NCBI GenBank assembly: GCA_964439835.1
Contig: CAYTPQ010000013.1
Span: forward strand, 5,422-69,421
Reading direction: 5' to 3'
From: JAGNLM01 sp964439835
Lineage (GTDB): Bacteria; Pseudomonadota; Gammaproteobacteria; JAABTG01
DNA: 64,000 nucleotides
Shown here: piece after piece, positions 16,006 to 27,305 of the stretch
Position numbering within the stretch: position 1 is the first letter of the stretch
How the letters are laid out: the number at the start of each line of letters is the position of its first letter
The notes under the pieces: generated by a model
The model's database searches: none
Told to the model about the DNA's origin: nothing
What the model saw: the letters and a program-made list of their open reading frames with translations, nothing else
Made by a program: the position numbers and the translations under genes

Positions 16006-17182
16006 TGCCGGAGGCGGTCACGTGGTACCGGCGGGCGTCGCGGACCGGGTCGTGGCCGATGACGGTGCCCGGCGGCAGGTCGTTGTAGCGGTCGATGATC
16101 GCGCGGTTCAGGCGAGAGCCGCGGCCGATCACGCTGTAGTCCATGATGACTGAGTCCCGGATCTCCACGTCCCGGGCGATGATGACCTCGCGGCGGATCA
16201 CCGAGTTGCTGATCCGGGCCAGGTTCACCACCGCGCCGGCCGAGAGGATGGTGTTCTCGATCAGGCCGCCCACCACCCGCGCCGACGGGCCCAGGTAGTT
16301 TCCGGTGTAGATCGGCCAGGCGGTGTTGAACTCGTCGAACACGGGCTCCAGACCCAGCAGGTCCCGGTGCGCCGCGTAGTAGGCGTCGATCGTCCCCACG
16401 TCCCGCCAGTAGCCCTTCTCCTCGTACGGCTTGACCCCCGGCACCTCGTTGGTGGTGAAGTCGTAGGCGAATACCCGGTGGGAGGGGATGAGCGAGGGAA
16501 TGACGTCGCGGCCGAAGTCGGTACAGCGGCGGCGGTGGCCGGCCTCCAGGGCCTCGACCAGCACCGCGGTGTTGAACAGGTAGTTGCCCATGGACGCGTA
16601 GCAGCGGCACGGGTCGCCCGGCATGGGCGCCGGCTTCGACGGCTTTTCCTCGAAACCGCGGATCCGGCCATCGCGGTCGGCCGCGATGACGCCGAAGCCA
16701 CCGCAGTCGCCGAGCGCTGCCGGGCGGGCCGATACGGTGACGTCGGCCCCCACGTCCCGGTGCCAGGCGATCATCTGGCGGACGTCCATCCGGTAGATGT
16801 GGTCCGCCCCGAACACCGCCACGATATCCGGCCGGTGGCGGAGGATCAGGCTGAGGTTCTGGTAGACGGCGTCGGCCGTGCCCTGGAACCACTGCTCGCC
16901 CTCGCGCATCTGCGGCGGCACGACGGTGACGAAGTGGGCAGGGGTGATGGGCGACATCACCCAGGCCTTACGCACGTGCTCGATGAGCGACTGCGACTTG
17001 TACTGGACCAGAAGGTAGATCGCGTGGATGTCCGAGTTGATCAGGTTGCTCAACACGAAGTCCACGATGCGGGAGCGACCGCCGAAGGGGACCGCCGGCT
17101 TCGACCGGTCGGCGGTCAGCGGGTGCAGACGGCTCCCCGCGCCGCCGGCCATGACCAGGGCAAGGATCCTCGCGGCGCTCAT
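15950..17182 (-). CDS. glgC: Glucose-1-phosphate adenylyltransferase
   Basis: GlgC makes ADP-glucose from glucose-1-phosphate and ATP, the committed step of bacterial glycogen synthesis. The 410-residue protein has the nucleotide-binding start ALVMAGGAGSRLHPLT (about residues 8-23), the allosteric/catalytic lysine segment RSKPAVPFGG, substrate motifs FGADHIYRMD and GFEEKPSKP, and a C-terminal left-handed beta-helix region. Length is normal for the family. No glgA or glgB is adjacent. Its 3' end overlaps glcF by 56 bases on the opposite strand, which is unusual for two conserved genes. Confidence 0.95.
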   Translation of the reverse strand: MSAARILALVMAGGAGSRLHPLTADRSKPAVPFGGRSRIVDFVLSNLINSDIHAIYLLVQYKSQSLIEHVRKAWVMSPITPAHFVTVVPPQMREGEQWFQGTADAVYQNLSLILRHRPDIVAVFGADHIYRMDVRQMIAWHRDVGADVTVSARPAALGDCGGFGVIAADRDGRIRGFEEKPSKPAPMPGDPCRCYASMGNYLFNTAVLVEALEAGHRRRCTDFGRDVIPSLIPSHRVFAYDFTTNEVPGVKPYEEKGYWRDVGTIDAYYAAHRDLLGLEPVFDEFNTAWPIYTGNYLGPSARVVGGLIENTILSAGAVVNLARISNSVIRREVIIARDVEIRDSVIMDYSVIGRGSRLNRAIIDRYNDLPPGTVIGHDPVRDARRYHVTASGITVVPKGHRGLELEMVFE

Positions 17183-17400
17183 ATCCCGTACACCACGAGG
17201 GGATTTTACGCGGTCAACCGGGTCCGCGCCCGATCCCGTATGCGCTCAGCAGGTTACGCTCGACGGACGGGGACGCAGGCAGAGGAGATCGGGGGAGTTG
17301 CCGTCCCTCGCCCCGGTGCCACACACCAGTGTTGGTGGAGAGGCTTCGCTCGTCCGTCGGGCGCACCGGGGTTGCGCCTCTGCATGGAGGCCCTGCAGCA

Positions 17401-17475
17401 GTCGTCACCCCGGCAGAGGCCGGGGTCCAGGGCCTGTGGTTACCCTGGATCCCGACGTGAGCCGGACTGACGACG
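17401..17475. repeat. REP-like inverted repeat upstream of glgC, downstream of ftsH
   Basis: GTCGTCACCCCGGCAGAGGC at the left and CCGGACTGACGAC at the right are imperfect complements. The middle, GGTCCAG...CTGGATCCCG, gives a second stem. This is the widespread proteobacterial pattern GTCATCCCCGC...CTGGATCCC...GATGAC in diverged form. It lies in the 366-base gap 17183-17548 between glgC and ftsH. The rest of that gap shows no gene. Confidence 0.6.
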
Positions 17476-17548
17476 CGGGGATTTCATCACAGCTCTGCCG
17501 GCAGGACCTCCCTGTCCCGCGTAAGCAGGGCCTGTCTCAACACGCGTG

Positions 17549-19480
<1,932 letters not shown>

Positions 19481-19801
19481 GAGTCGATCTCCATGTCCCC
19501 TGACCAGACCCCTCGCCGGCCAAGGGCCCTCACCGGGCTGTTTTTCCTGACAACGTGACTCGGCTAATGGTTCACAGCCGCTTCCATCGAAGATTGCCGA
19601 GCCGTGGCCTAACACGCGGGCCACGGTCCTGGATTCGGATTCTTGACTGCTCCACGAGGAATTATCGAGGCCAGTGGGGGGAGTCGCGGGTGACCGCCGT
19701 GGTCGAAGCACTTAGAGGCTGTCTTGGGCGGGCCCGGCCGGGGCCGAGCCCCGCGGCCTTCGTCAACCGCATGAACCGCAGCTTTACTGCTGGAGGACAA
19801 C
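19481..19801. other. Intergenic region between divergent ftsH and DUF2189 genes
   Basis: This 321-base region must hold both promoters. No gene, dyad or recognisable regulatory box was seen. The only clear signal is the ribosome site GGAGGA before the downstream gene at 19802. Confidence 0.4.
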
Positions 19802-20581
19802 ATGGATAGAGCACTGAGTCACCACGAGGTCAGCTTCGTGAGTACCCCTCAGGTCAGACGCGCAACCGTGAGCGACCCGCTGCGCTGGCTGGCGGCCGGC
19901 TGGTCCGACCTGCGGGCCGCGCCGGCCCTGGGGCTCGGATACGGTCTGGTCATTGCCCTCATCGGCTATGCCTTGAGCGCCTTCGCCTGGAGTGTGCCGA
20001 TCCTTGTGCTCACCTTCGTCAGTGGCTTCATGCTCGTCGCGCCCGTGCTCGCCGTCGGGCTCTACGAGGTCAGTCGGCGCCTGGAAGGTGGCGAGACACC
20101 GACCCTGCGCGAGGTGACCGGCGCCTGGCTGAGGAATCGCTGGGCCCTGGTGTTCATGGGCGGGATCCTGGGCTTCGTGATGATCGCCTGGGGGCGCCTG
20201 ACGGGGCTGCTCGCCGCACTGTCGTTTCCGCTCGTTGGCCCCGAGGGCCACATGGTGACCTGGGCCACGGTCACGTCGGCCGACGGCCTCGGCTTCCTGG
20301 CGTTGTTCGTCGCCATGGGGGCGGGGCTGGCCGCCATCGTGTTCGCGATCACGGCCGTGTCGATCCCCATGCTGCTTGACCGGCCGGTCGACACGGTGAC
20401 GGCCATCGCGACCAGCGTGAAGGCAGTTGGGCACAATATTCCGGCGATGGCCGTGTGGGCAGCGGCTATCGTGGCCCTTACGGGCGCTGGGCTGGCGACC
20501 GGGTACATCGGCCTCATCGTCACGATGCCACTGGTCGGTCACGCGACCTGGCACGCCTACCGACAGCTCGTGGCGCCCTGA
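19802..20581 (+). CDS. DUF2189 integral membrane protein
   Basis: This 259-residue protein has six likely membrane segments, among them LGYGLVIALIGYALSAFAW, ILVLTFVSGFMLVAPVLAVG and ALVFMGGILGFVMIAWG. The segment PVLAVGLYEVSRRLEGGE is characteristic of DUF2189. Family members are often found near cbb3 oxidase genes; here ccoNOP lies about 5 kb away. ATG at 19802 follows CTGGAGGACAAC. A strong hairpin at 20620-20657 ends the unit. Function unknown. Confidence 0.82.
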   Translation: MDRALSHHEVSFVSTPQVRRATVSDPLRWLAAGWSDLRAAPALGLGYGLVIALIGYALSAFAWSVPILVLTFVSGFMLVAPVLAVGLYEVSRRLEGGETPTLREVTGAWLRNRWALVFMGGILGFVMIAWGRLTGLLAALSFPLVGPEGHMVTWATVTSADGLGFLALFVAMGAGLAAIVFAITAVSIPMLLDRPVDTVTAIATSVKAVGHNIPAMAVWAAAIVALTGAGLATGYIGLIVTMPLVGHATWHAYRQLVAP

Positions 20582-20619
20582 GATCCGGCGCGACCGCACG
20601 GCGGTCGCCAAGCGCACGC

Positions 20620-20657
20620 AACGCCCCCTCCGACCCCGCGGGGTCGGAGGGGGCGTT
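20620..20657. terminator. Strong bidirectional terminator hairpin
   Basis: AACGCCCCCTCCGACCCC (20620-20637) pairs perfectly with 20640-20657, an 18-bp stem with almost no loop. It separates the convergent DUF2189 and PilZ genes. There is no long T-run, but the stem is strong enough to act in both directions. Confidence 0.75.
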
Positions 20658-20689
20658 GGCCTTCGGGACCCATGCCCCGGGCGGGGGCG

Positions 20690-21136
20690 TCAACTCGCGG
20701 GGGAGTCGGCCTCGAGCCCGGCGCTGGCCTCGACGTCAGGCTCGGCGTATCCCAGGCAGTGCCGGCGATAGCGCGCGTACTCGTCCTCGGCGACGCCGGC
20801 GAAGCGCACGCCGAGCAGATAGTCGTAGCCGTAGTGGGCTAGGTAGACCACCGCGCAGCGCATCGAGATGGATACGTCGGCGTCGGCCCAGAGAAGGATC
20901 GAGAGCTCGCCGCTCTCAACACCGGGCTGCAGCAGGCCGAACACCAGCGCCGGACAGCGGAGCTGCATGCCGCCGCTGGAGAGGTTGGTCGTCCACAACA
21001 CGACACCGTTTGCCTCGGCCCTCAGGAGGACCTCCTGACGAGGGTCGCCACGCCGGTCCTCGCCCTCGGCGGATGCCGACACCCGTGGCGAGCCGCTCGC
21101 CATGCCGGCCAAGGGTTTCGTCACCGCTTTCGCCAT
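20690..21136 (-). CDS. PilZ domain protein
   Basis: This 148-residue protein has the PilZ landmarks for cyclic-di-GMP binding: an arginine-rich switch EDRRGDPRQEV and NLSSGGMQL (N-x-S-x-x-G), followed by beta-strands ending GVRFAGV. ATG at 21136 is preceded by GGAGGAGAGG. The N-terminus is a short Ala/Ser-rich extension and the C-terminus an acidic tail. The next gene upstream on this strand encodes an HDOD protein, so both may serve signalling. Partner unknown. Confidence 0.82.
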   Translation of the reverse strand: MAKAVTKPLAGMASGSPRVSASAEGEDRRGDPRQEVLLRAEANGVVLWTTNLSSGGMQLRCPALVFGLLQPGVESGELSILLWADADVSISMRCAVVYLAHYGYDYLLGVRFAGVAEDEYARYRRHCLGYAEPDVEASAGLEADSPAS

Positions 21137-21227
21137 CCGAGCCTCTCCTCCGGGATTACGGGTCCCGGCGCCGCCGAAGCAGGCCACTGCGCGAGGGCTC
21201 CACCAACCGGCCGGCGTAAGCAGACCC

Positions 21228-22124
21228 CTAACCCGCCGCCCGGCGCTGGGCCGGGCCGCTCGCGGCCGGACTCCCCTGCTGCGGCCCCAGGAGCCTCCGC
21301 AGCTCCCCGACCCGAGCCCCGGCGTACCCCATCAGATCCTCGACGTCCTTCTCCTCGAGGCCGACTGCGAGGGTCGCCGGCACGCTGGCCCAGGCGAGGG
21401 AGGCCCACGGGTGGTCGGTCCCGCGGTAGGCGACGAGACTCGCCACCTGGACCACGTCGACGTAGTCCGCAAGGCCGGGACTCTCACGCTCGGCGTCCTC
21501 GTGCTCGACCACCACCGCAACCAGCTCGGGCGGGAAGCGCCACTGGGCGACGATCGCCGCCCCGACCTCGCGCTGCAGGTGCCCCAGAAGCTCCCGGAGG
21601 AGGTGTCGGTCGGCCAGGACCTGCGGGGTCCGCTCCGCGCGCACGATCACGGGCAGCGCGCCGATGCGGTGCACCAGGCCCGCGAGCATCGCGACCTCCG
21701 CCTCCAGGTGGCCGAGACGCCGGGCCATCACCTCCGAGAGGCTCGCTACCAGCGTGCTGTGCTGCCACAGCTCGATCAGGTGGGGCCGGGCGACGGGGTG
21801 GGCACGCACGTCGTAGAGCTTGGAGACCGCGAGGGTCGTGATCAGGTGCTTGATGACCTTGTGACCGAGCCGCACGATGGCCCGGCGCAGGTCCGCCACC
21901 GGGCGCATCCCTGGGAAGTAGGCGCTGTTCGCCAGGCGCAGGAAGCGGGCGCTGAGGGCCGGGTCCTTGCCGACGACCGTCGCGATCGCCTCGCCGCTGG
22001 ACGCCGGGTTGTCCAGCAGCCGCGCGACCTGGAACACGATGTCCGGTAGGGACGGAAGGACCAGCCGACCCGCAGACAGGTCGGAACGGATCCCGTTGAC
22101 TACCGATTGGACGAGGGCATCCAC
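21228..22124 (-). CDS. HDOD domain protein
   Basis: This 298-residue protein is an HDOD (metal-free HD-related) signalling protein. The hallmark N-terminal region reads LPSLPDIVFQVARLLDNP, then VVGKDPALSARFLRLANSAYF, RAIVRLGHKVIKHLI and LAGLVHRIGALPV, where a typical HD would have more His/Asp. Such proteins regulate motility, biofilm or stress by protein contacts rather than phosphodiesterase activity. GTG at 22124 is used; the ribosome site is weak. The PilZ gene lies 91 bases downstream. Confidence 0.85.
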   Translation of the reverse strand: MDALVQSVVNGIRSDLSAGRLVLPSLPDIVFQVARLLDNPASSGEAIATVVGKDPALSARFLRLANSAYFPGMRPVADLRRAIVRLGHKVIKHLITTLAVSKLYDVRAHPVARPHLIELWQHSTLVASLSEVMARRLGHLEAEVAMLAGLVHRIGALPVIVRAERTPQVLADRHLLRELLGHLQREVGAAIVAQWRFPPELVAVVVEHEDAERESPGLADYVDVVQVASLVAYRGTDHPWASLAWASVPATLAVGLEEKDVEDLMGYAGARVGELRRLLGPQQGSPAASGPAQRRAAG

Positions 22125-22242
22125 CGTACGGACCGGAGAGTGACTGGCTGCCCCTGCTATCGGCAGGGCGGGAAAAGCTTTGAGCCGCGTCGGACTGCCC
22201 CGCAGCGCCAGCGGTTGCGGAGCGGCTCGCAGCCGGCAGGAC

Positions 22243-23151
22243 CTAGACCTCCGGGCCGAGGACCGAGCGCGCCGCCTCGCTCACGGCCACGATCGCGGGG
22301 TGCTTGAGCCGGCGCTCCGCGGAGATCGCGTAGTAGCGCTCCCGGACCCGGTTGGTTCGCCCCACCACGCGCACGCCGTACTGCTCCTGGACCTCGCGCT
22401 CGATCGCCGAGGGTGCAGGAAAGACGCCGGCGCCGGCCTGCCCAAAGGCCTTCATCAGGGCGCTGTCGTCGAACTCGCCCACGACCGCGGGCGAGATCCC
22501 CTCGACCTCGAGCCATTGGTCCAGGCCCCGACGGAGCGCCGTGTGGTTCCCGGGCATCAACAGCGGCGCCCCGTGGAGGGAGTGGGGGAACCCCTCCGAG
22601 AGCGCGGCCGCCTGGGCCTCGGTGCCGAAGAAGGCGATCCCGCTCTCGCCGAGGAAGTGGTTGAAGGCCTTCACGTTGAGACCGGCGCTGAGCGGGGCGT
22701 CCGCGAGCACCATGTCGACCTTGTGAATCGCCAGGTCGGCGACCAGCTCGTCGAGACGGGCCTCGCGACAGACGATACGCACGGGCTGAGCGGTCGTCAG
22801 CGCCGGCTCCAGGATCCGGTAGGCCACGAGCTTCGGCACCACATCCGCCACCCCCACCGTGAACAGCATCGGCCCGCCCGGGAGCCGGCCGTTCAACACG
22901 TCGATCAGCTCGCCCGCCAGCCCGAAGATCTCGTCCGCGTAGCGGAACACCACCTGCCCCACGTCGGTCAGCACCAGGCTGCGCCCCTGGCGGCGGAATA
23001 GGGCATTGCCCAGGGCCTCCTCCAGGAAGCCGATCTGTCCGCTCACCGTCTGGGGCGTGAGGTGCAGGACCTCCGCGGCCTTGGCGACCGAGCCTTCCCG
23101 GGCCGCGACCCAGAAGTAGTGCAGGTGGTTGTAATTGATGCGGCGAATCAT
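22243..23151 (-). CDS. nhaR: LysR-family regulator of NhaR type
   Basis: This 302-residue LysR protein has a helix-turn-helix segment beginning INYNHLHYFWVAAREGSVAK and then HLTPQTVSGQI, matching the NhaR subgroup that in enteric bacteria activates the Na+/H+ antiporter gene nhaA. The effector domain follows (MLFTVGVADVVPKLVAYRIL). ATG at 23151 follows GGGGAGGGAGGGGG. No antiporter gene is nearby, so the target is probably elsewhere. It is divergent from the phosphohexomutase gene at 23273 with 121 bases between. Confidence 0.83.
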   Translation of the reverse strand: MIRRINYNHLHYFWVAAREGSVAKAAEVLHLTPQTVSGQIGFLEEALGNALFRRQGRSLVLTDVGQVVFRYADEIFGLAGELIDVLNGRLPGGPMLFTVGVADVVPKLVAYRILEPALTTAQPVRIVCREARLDELVADLAIHKVDMVLADAPLSAGLNVKAFNHFLGESGIAFFGTEAQAAALSEGFPHSLHGAPLLMPGNHTALRRGLDQWLEVEGISPAVVGEFDDSALMKAFGQAGAGVFPAPSAIEREVQEQYGVRVVGRTNRVRERYYAISAERRLKHPAIVAVSEAARSVLGPEV

Positions 23152-23272
23152 GCCCCCTCCCTCCCCACGCCGACCCGGCGTGCGGTGCCGTGCCGGATCG
23201 ACGGGACAGCATAGATCACAAGCGCGGCACCGGCCCCCTGCTAGAATTCCAACTCCAGCCCGAGGACCTCCC

Positions 23273-24784
23273 ATGAGCGTAGCCGTACAACGGGTCCCCA
23301 TCGCCACCCTGATGGAGCGGTCCGGCGTGGGCTTCGGCACCAGCGGTGCGCGGGGCCTGGTGAGTGCCATGACCGACGAGGTCTGCTACCTCTACACGCG
23401 CGCCTTCCTGCAGCAGTTGCTCCAGTCGGGGCACTCGACCGGGCGCCTCGCCGTCGCGGGCGACCTGCGCCCCAGCACCGGCCGGGTCATGGCGGCGGTC
23501 GTGGCGGCCGCCCGTGACGCCGGCGTCGCACCGGTCCACTGCGGGCGGATCCCCTCCCCTGCCGTCGCCCTGTACGGCCTGCAGCAGGGGATCCCCTCGG
23601 TGATGGTCACCGGCAGCCACATCCCGGACGACCGCAACGGGATCAAGTTCAACCGTGCCGACGGCGAGATCACGAAGGCAGACGAGGCGGGGATCCGGGC
23701 CCAGTCGGTCCAAGTGCCAACGGGACGCTTCGGAGCCGACGGCTCGCTCGCGGGCGCCCCGGCAGCTCTCCCCACGGTCGCCGACGACGCCCGCCGGGGC
23801 TACCTCCGCCGCTACCTGGAGTTCTTTCCCGCAGGCTGTCTCGCCGGCCTGCGGGTCGGCGTGTACGAGCACTCCTCGGTCGCGCGCGAGGTCATCGGCG
23901 AGGTGCTGCGCGCACTCGGCGCGGACACCGTGCCGCTCGGGCGATCCGAGACCTTCGTGCCGGTGGACACCGAGGCGATCCGGCCAGAAGACGTGGTGCT
24001 CGCGCGGCGCTGGGCGGCGGAGCGAGGGCTGGACGCGGTCGTCTCCGCGGACGGCGACGGCGACCGGCCCCTGGTCTCCGACGAGCAGGGGCACTGGCTG
24101 CGCGGAGACGTGGCGGGGGTCCTCTGCGCCGAGTACCTGGGCGCCGACGTGGTCGTGACGCCCGTGAGTAGCAACACGGTGGCCGAGCGCTGCGGACGCT
24201 TCCAGCGGGTCGTCCGGACCCGCATCGGCTCCCCCTACGTCATCGAGGGGATGGAGCGCGCCCGCGCCGAAGGGGCCCGCGCGGTCGTGGGGTATGAGGC
24301 GAACGGCGGGTTCCTCTCCCTGAGCACGCTCGTGGTCGATGGCCGTCGCCTCGACGCCCTTCCCACCCGCGACGCCCTGATCGTCATCGCTGCGGTCCTG
24401 CACCTCGCCCGCCGGCGCGGCGTGCCGGTCTCGGGCCTGCTCGCAAGCCTGCCGGCACGCTACACGGCGAGTGATCGTCTGAAGGACTTTCCGACCGAGG
24501 TCAGCCGCCGGCGCCTCGCAGAGATGCAGAGCGGCGACGCGGCGCGGGACCGCGCAACGATCGAGGCGGTGTTCGGCGGGCTGTTCGGGCCGGTGGCCGC
24601 CGTCGACGCCACAGACGGCCTGCGCGTGACCTTTGCCAGCGGCGAGGTGGCCCACCTGCGCCCGTCCGGCAACGCCCCGGAGCTGCGCTGCTACAACGAG
24701 GCCGACTCGGAGGCACGCGCCGTCGAGATGAACCGGGCCTGCCTGGCGGTCATGGAGGGCTGGCGGACGCCCTCCCGGGCGTAG
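23273..24784 (+). CDS. Phosphomannomutase/phosphoglucomutase family protein
   Basis: This 503-residue alpha-D-phosphohexomutase interconverts hexose 6- and 1-phosphates. The catalytic phosphoserine loop is VTGSHIPDDRNGIKF, the metal-binding loop is SADGDGDRP, the sugar-specificity loop is GYEANGGF, and the phosphate-binding loop is RPSGNAPELR. ATG at 23273 lies seven bases after GAGG. It ends two bases before the convergent DHH gene. The substrate (mannose or glucose) cannot be decided. glgC lies about 6 kb away on the other strand. Confidence 0.88.
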   Translation: MSVAVQRVPIATLMERSGVGFGTSGARGLVSAMTDEVCYLYTRAFLQQLLQSGHSTGRLAVAGDLRPSTGRVMAAVVAAARDAGVAPVHCGRIPSPAVALYGLQQGIPSVMVTGSHIPDDRNGIKFNRADGEITKADEAGIRAQSVQVPTGRFGADGSLAGAPAALPTVADDARRGYLRRYLEFFPAGCLAGLRVGVYEHSSVAREVIGEVLRALGADTVPLGRSETFVPVDTEAIRPEDVVLARRWAAERGLDAVVSADGDGDRPLVSDEQGHWLRGDVAGVLCAEYLGADVVVTPVSSNTVAERCGRFQRVVRTRIGSPYVIEGMERARAEGARAVVGYEANGGFLSLSTLVVDGRRLDALPTRDALIVIAAVLHLARRRGVPVSGLLASLPARYTASDRLKDFPTEVSRRRLAEMQSGDAARDRATIEAVFGGLFGPVAAVDATDGLRVTFASGEVAHLRPSGNAPELRCYNEADSEARAVEMNRACLAVMEGWRTPSRA

Positions 24785-24786
24785 CG

Positions 24787-25743
24787 TCAGCCGAACGCCT
24801 CGGCGAAGCGCCGCGCGAACTCCTCGTAGCGCTCGTCTGAGAGGTGGTTGATCCCAGCCGCGCCGCGGCGGCCACCCCCGCTGGGGAACTGCCGGCAGAG
24901 CTCGTCCGCCCCGGAGGGATGCTCGACTGGCGCCCGCACGCTCACCAGGAAGCCGCCCTCGCTGCGCCGCGTCAGCAGGGCGTGGGCCCGACCCGGCGCC
25001 GACCGAGCGAGCTCGTTGGCGAACACCCCGCTCACCCGACGCGCCCAGGCCTCCCCCGGCAGCACGTAGAGGGCCACCCGCTCGCTCTCGACCTCGGGAC
25101 GCAGGCCGCGCGCCCGCGCGCGGTCGTCGGCGTAGCCCTCGCGCAGACGGGTGAACTGGGGGTCCTCGGCGGCGAAGACCAGCGGGTCGGCATAGGGCTG
25201 CAGCCGCCGGAACAGGGCGTCGGGGGCGATGTGCAGGTCCTCCACCCGCTCCCCGTAGGCGTTGTAGTTGAGCAGCACACCCAGCTCGCGTAAGCGCTCG
25301 ACGGCCTCGGTGCTCAACCCGAGCGGGTCCGCCGCCCGCCGAGCGCTCTCGTCCAGGTTGTCCCCGAAGGTGCCCACCACCGCCCAGGCCCGGTGCGCAC
25401 CGCCCAGGTACTCGTCGACCAACAGGCTGGTGCCCCGCTCCGGCGAGGGGTCGATCCGCAGCACCAGGGCGGGGTGCTCGGGCAGCTCCCCGGCGAAGTG
25501 GTGGTCGAAGTAGCGCACGCGCGCCCCCGCCGCCAGCAGGCGCATCAGCGGCTCGCGGTTGCGGTCGAGGGATATATCCAGGACGGTGACCTCGTCACCG
25601 GGGCCGGCGTCGACCCGCTCCAGCAGGCCGATGTCGCGCTTGACACCGGTGACGAGGACACTCTCCCCCGGCTCCGCCAGACGGATCTGCTGCAGAGAGC
25701 AGATGCCGTCGGCGTCGCCGTTGAAGGCGTCGATGCGGGTCAC
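24787..25743 (-). CDS. DHH-family phosphoesterase, coupled to ccoNOP
   Basis: This 318-residue protein has the DHH superfamily motifs FNGDADGICS, VLDISLDRN and YFDHH, and a DHHA1-like end with FPSGGGRRGAAGIN. Members hydrolyse nanoRNA, pAp or cyclic dinucleotides. It starts with GTG at 25743, one base after the ccoP stop, so it is probably translated from the cco transcript. No link between this family and cbb3 oxidase is known to me. The substrate is unknown. Confidence 0.82.
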   Translation of the reverse strand: MTRIDAFNGDADGICSLQQIRLAEPGESVLVTGVKRDIGLLERVDAGPGDEVTVLDISLDRNREPLMRLLAAGARVRYFDHHFAGELPEHPALVLRIDPSPERGTSLLVDEYLGGAHRAWAVVGTFGDNLDESARRAADPLGLSTEAVERLRELGVLLNYNAYGERVEDLHIAPDALFRRLQPYADPLVFAAEDPQFTRLREGYADDRARARGLRPEVESERVALYVLPGEAWARRVSGVFANELARSAPGRAHALLTRRSEGGFLVSVRAPVEHPSGADELCRQFPSGGGRRGAAGINHLSDERYEEFARRFAEAFG

Positions 25744-25744
25744 G

Positions 25745-26650
25745 TCAGGGCTTGGCGGCCTCCGACAGGCTGTAGATGTAAGCGGCCAGGAGGTGCACCT
25801 TGGAGTCGCCGAGGAAGTCCTTGAAGGCCGGCATCACCCCGGCCCGACCGTGGCGCACCGTGGCCAGCAGGTCCTCGTGCGTCCCGCCGTACAGCCAGAC
25901 GCTGTCGGTGAGATTGGGCGCACCGAGGGCCGGGTTGCCCTTGGCGTCCGCGCCGTGGCAGGCGACGCAGAGTTGCTGGTACTTGACCTTCCCGGCGTCC
26001 GCCCGGATGTGGTCGACCTGCTTTCCACTCACCGCACGCACGTACTCGACCACGTTGTAGACGCCCTCTTTCCCGAGCATCGCCTCCCAGCCCGGCATGT
26101 TGGCCTGGCGGCCCTGCAGGATCGTCGTCTTGATCGCCTGGGGATCCCCGCCCCAGAGCCAGTCGTTGTCCCGCAGGTTCGGGAAGCCCTTCGCCCCGCG
26201 CGCGTCCGAGCCGTGGCAGACGGTGCAGTAGGTGGCGAACAGGCGGGCCCCGGTCTGCATGGCCTCCGGGGTCTTGGCCAGGGCGGCCAGGTCCTGCTGG
26301 GCGTAGCGGTCGTAGAGCGGCTTGTACTGCGCCTCCGCCGCCTGCACCTCGCCGTCGTACTGGGTCTTGTGGCTCCAGCCGAGCAGGCCCTGGAAGGCGC
26401 CGACGCCCGGGTAGAGGAGCAGATAGAGCAGCGCCACCACGATCAGGCCGTAGAACATGACCAGCCACCAGCGGGGCATCGGGCTGTTGAGCTCCGCCAG
26501 GTCGCCGTCCCAGGTGTGCCCCATGGTCTCGATCTTGTCGGTCGGCTTTGCCTCACCCACCGTCTGCCAGTAGGTCAGGATCCCCACGCCGATGATGCCG
26601 CCGACCGAGAAGAAGCCGATCCACCAGGTCCAGAAGCTGCTGTCGAACAT
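25745..26650 (-). CDS. ccoP: cbb3-type cytochrome c oxidase subunit III (diheme)
   Basis: This 301-residue protein has an N-terminal anchor (FWTWWIGFFSVGGIIGVGIL), a second hydrophobic segment (WWLVMFYGLIVVALLYLLLY), and two periplasmic cytochrome c domains with CTVCH (about residue 142) and CVACH (about residue 230). It passes electrons from soluble cytochrome c to CcoO and CcoN. It is 12 bases downstream of ccoO; no ccoQ lies between. The DHH gene follows with one base between. Confidence 0.96.
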   Translation of the reverse strand: MFDSSFWTWWIGFFSVGGIIGVGILTYWQTVGEAKPTDKIETMGHTWDGDLAELNSPMPRWWLVMFYGLIVVALLYLLLYPGVGAFQGLLGWSHKTQYDGEVQAAEAQYKPLYDRYAQQDLAALAKTPEAMQTGARLFATYCTVCHGSDARGAKGFPNLRDNDWLWGGDPQAIKTTILQGRQANMPGWEAMLGKEGVYNVVEYVRAVSGKQVDHIRADAGKVKYQQLCVACHGADAKGNPALGAPNLTDSVWLYGGTHEDLLATVRHGRAGVMPAFKDFLGDSKVHLLAAYIYSLSEAAKP

Positions 26651-26662
26651 GGTCGTGCCCTC

Positions 26663-27292
26663 CTACTTCTGGTCCTTCAGCGCCGTGCCGAGCCCCTGCA
26701 GGTACGCGATGATCGCGTCCATCTCGGTCTTCCCCTCGAGCGCCTTGGGCGCCTCCGCGATCTCCTGGTCCGTGTAGGGAAGCCCGAGTGCCCGCAGCAC
26801 CCGCATCTTGGTCTGGATGTCACTCGCGTCCACGGCCGTGGTGTCGAGCCAGGGGTACCCCGGCATGATCGACTCGGGTACCACGTCCCGCGGATTGGTC
26901 AGGTGCACGCGGTGCCACTGGTCGCTGTAGCGGCCGCCCACACGGGCCAGGTCCGGACCGGTGCGCTTGGAGCCCCACTGGAACGGGTGGTCGTAGACCG
27001 ACTCCCCCGCCACGGAATAGTGCCCGTAGCGCTCGGTCTCCGCGCGGAAGGGCCGGATCATCTGCGAGTGGCAGACCATGCAGGACTCGCGCAGGTAGAT
27101 GTCCCGCCCGGCCAGCTGCAGCGGGGCATAGGGCTTGAGGCCCGCGACCGGCTCGGTGGTCGCCTTCATGAAGTAGAGGGGCACGATCTCGACCAGGCCG
27201 GCGATGCTGACCACCAGCAGGATCAGCACGATCATCAGGCCCAGATTGGTCTCGACCTTGTCGTGAGCGGTAATGTTGGGCTTCGCGGACAT
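26663..27292 (-). CDS. ccoO: cbb3-type cytochrome c oxidase subunit II (monoheme)
   Basis: This 209-residue membrane-anchored monoheme cytochrome has one N-terminal segment (LMIVLILLVVSIAGLVEIVP) and the heme motif CMVCH in LRESCMVCHSQMIRPF. The axial methionine is probably in PGYPWL/IMPGY. It connects CcoP to the heme-copper subunit. ATG at 27292 is 13 bases after the ccoN stop. Confidence 0.96.
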   Translation of the reverse strand: MSAKPNITAHDKVETNLGLMIVLILLVVSIAGLVEIVPLYFMKATTEPVAGLKPYAPLQLAGRDIYLRESCMVCHSQMIRPFRAETERYGHYSVAGESVYDHPFQWGSKRTGPDLARVGGRYSDQWHRVHLTNPRDVVPESIMPGYPWLDTTAVDASDIQTKMRVLRALGLPYTDQEIAEAPKALEGKTEMDAIIAYLQGLGTALKDQK

Positions 27293-27305
27293 GGGCGGGC
27301 TCCTC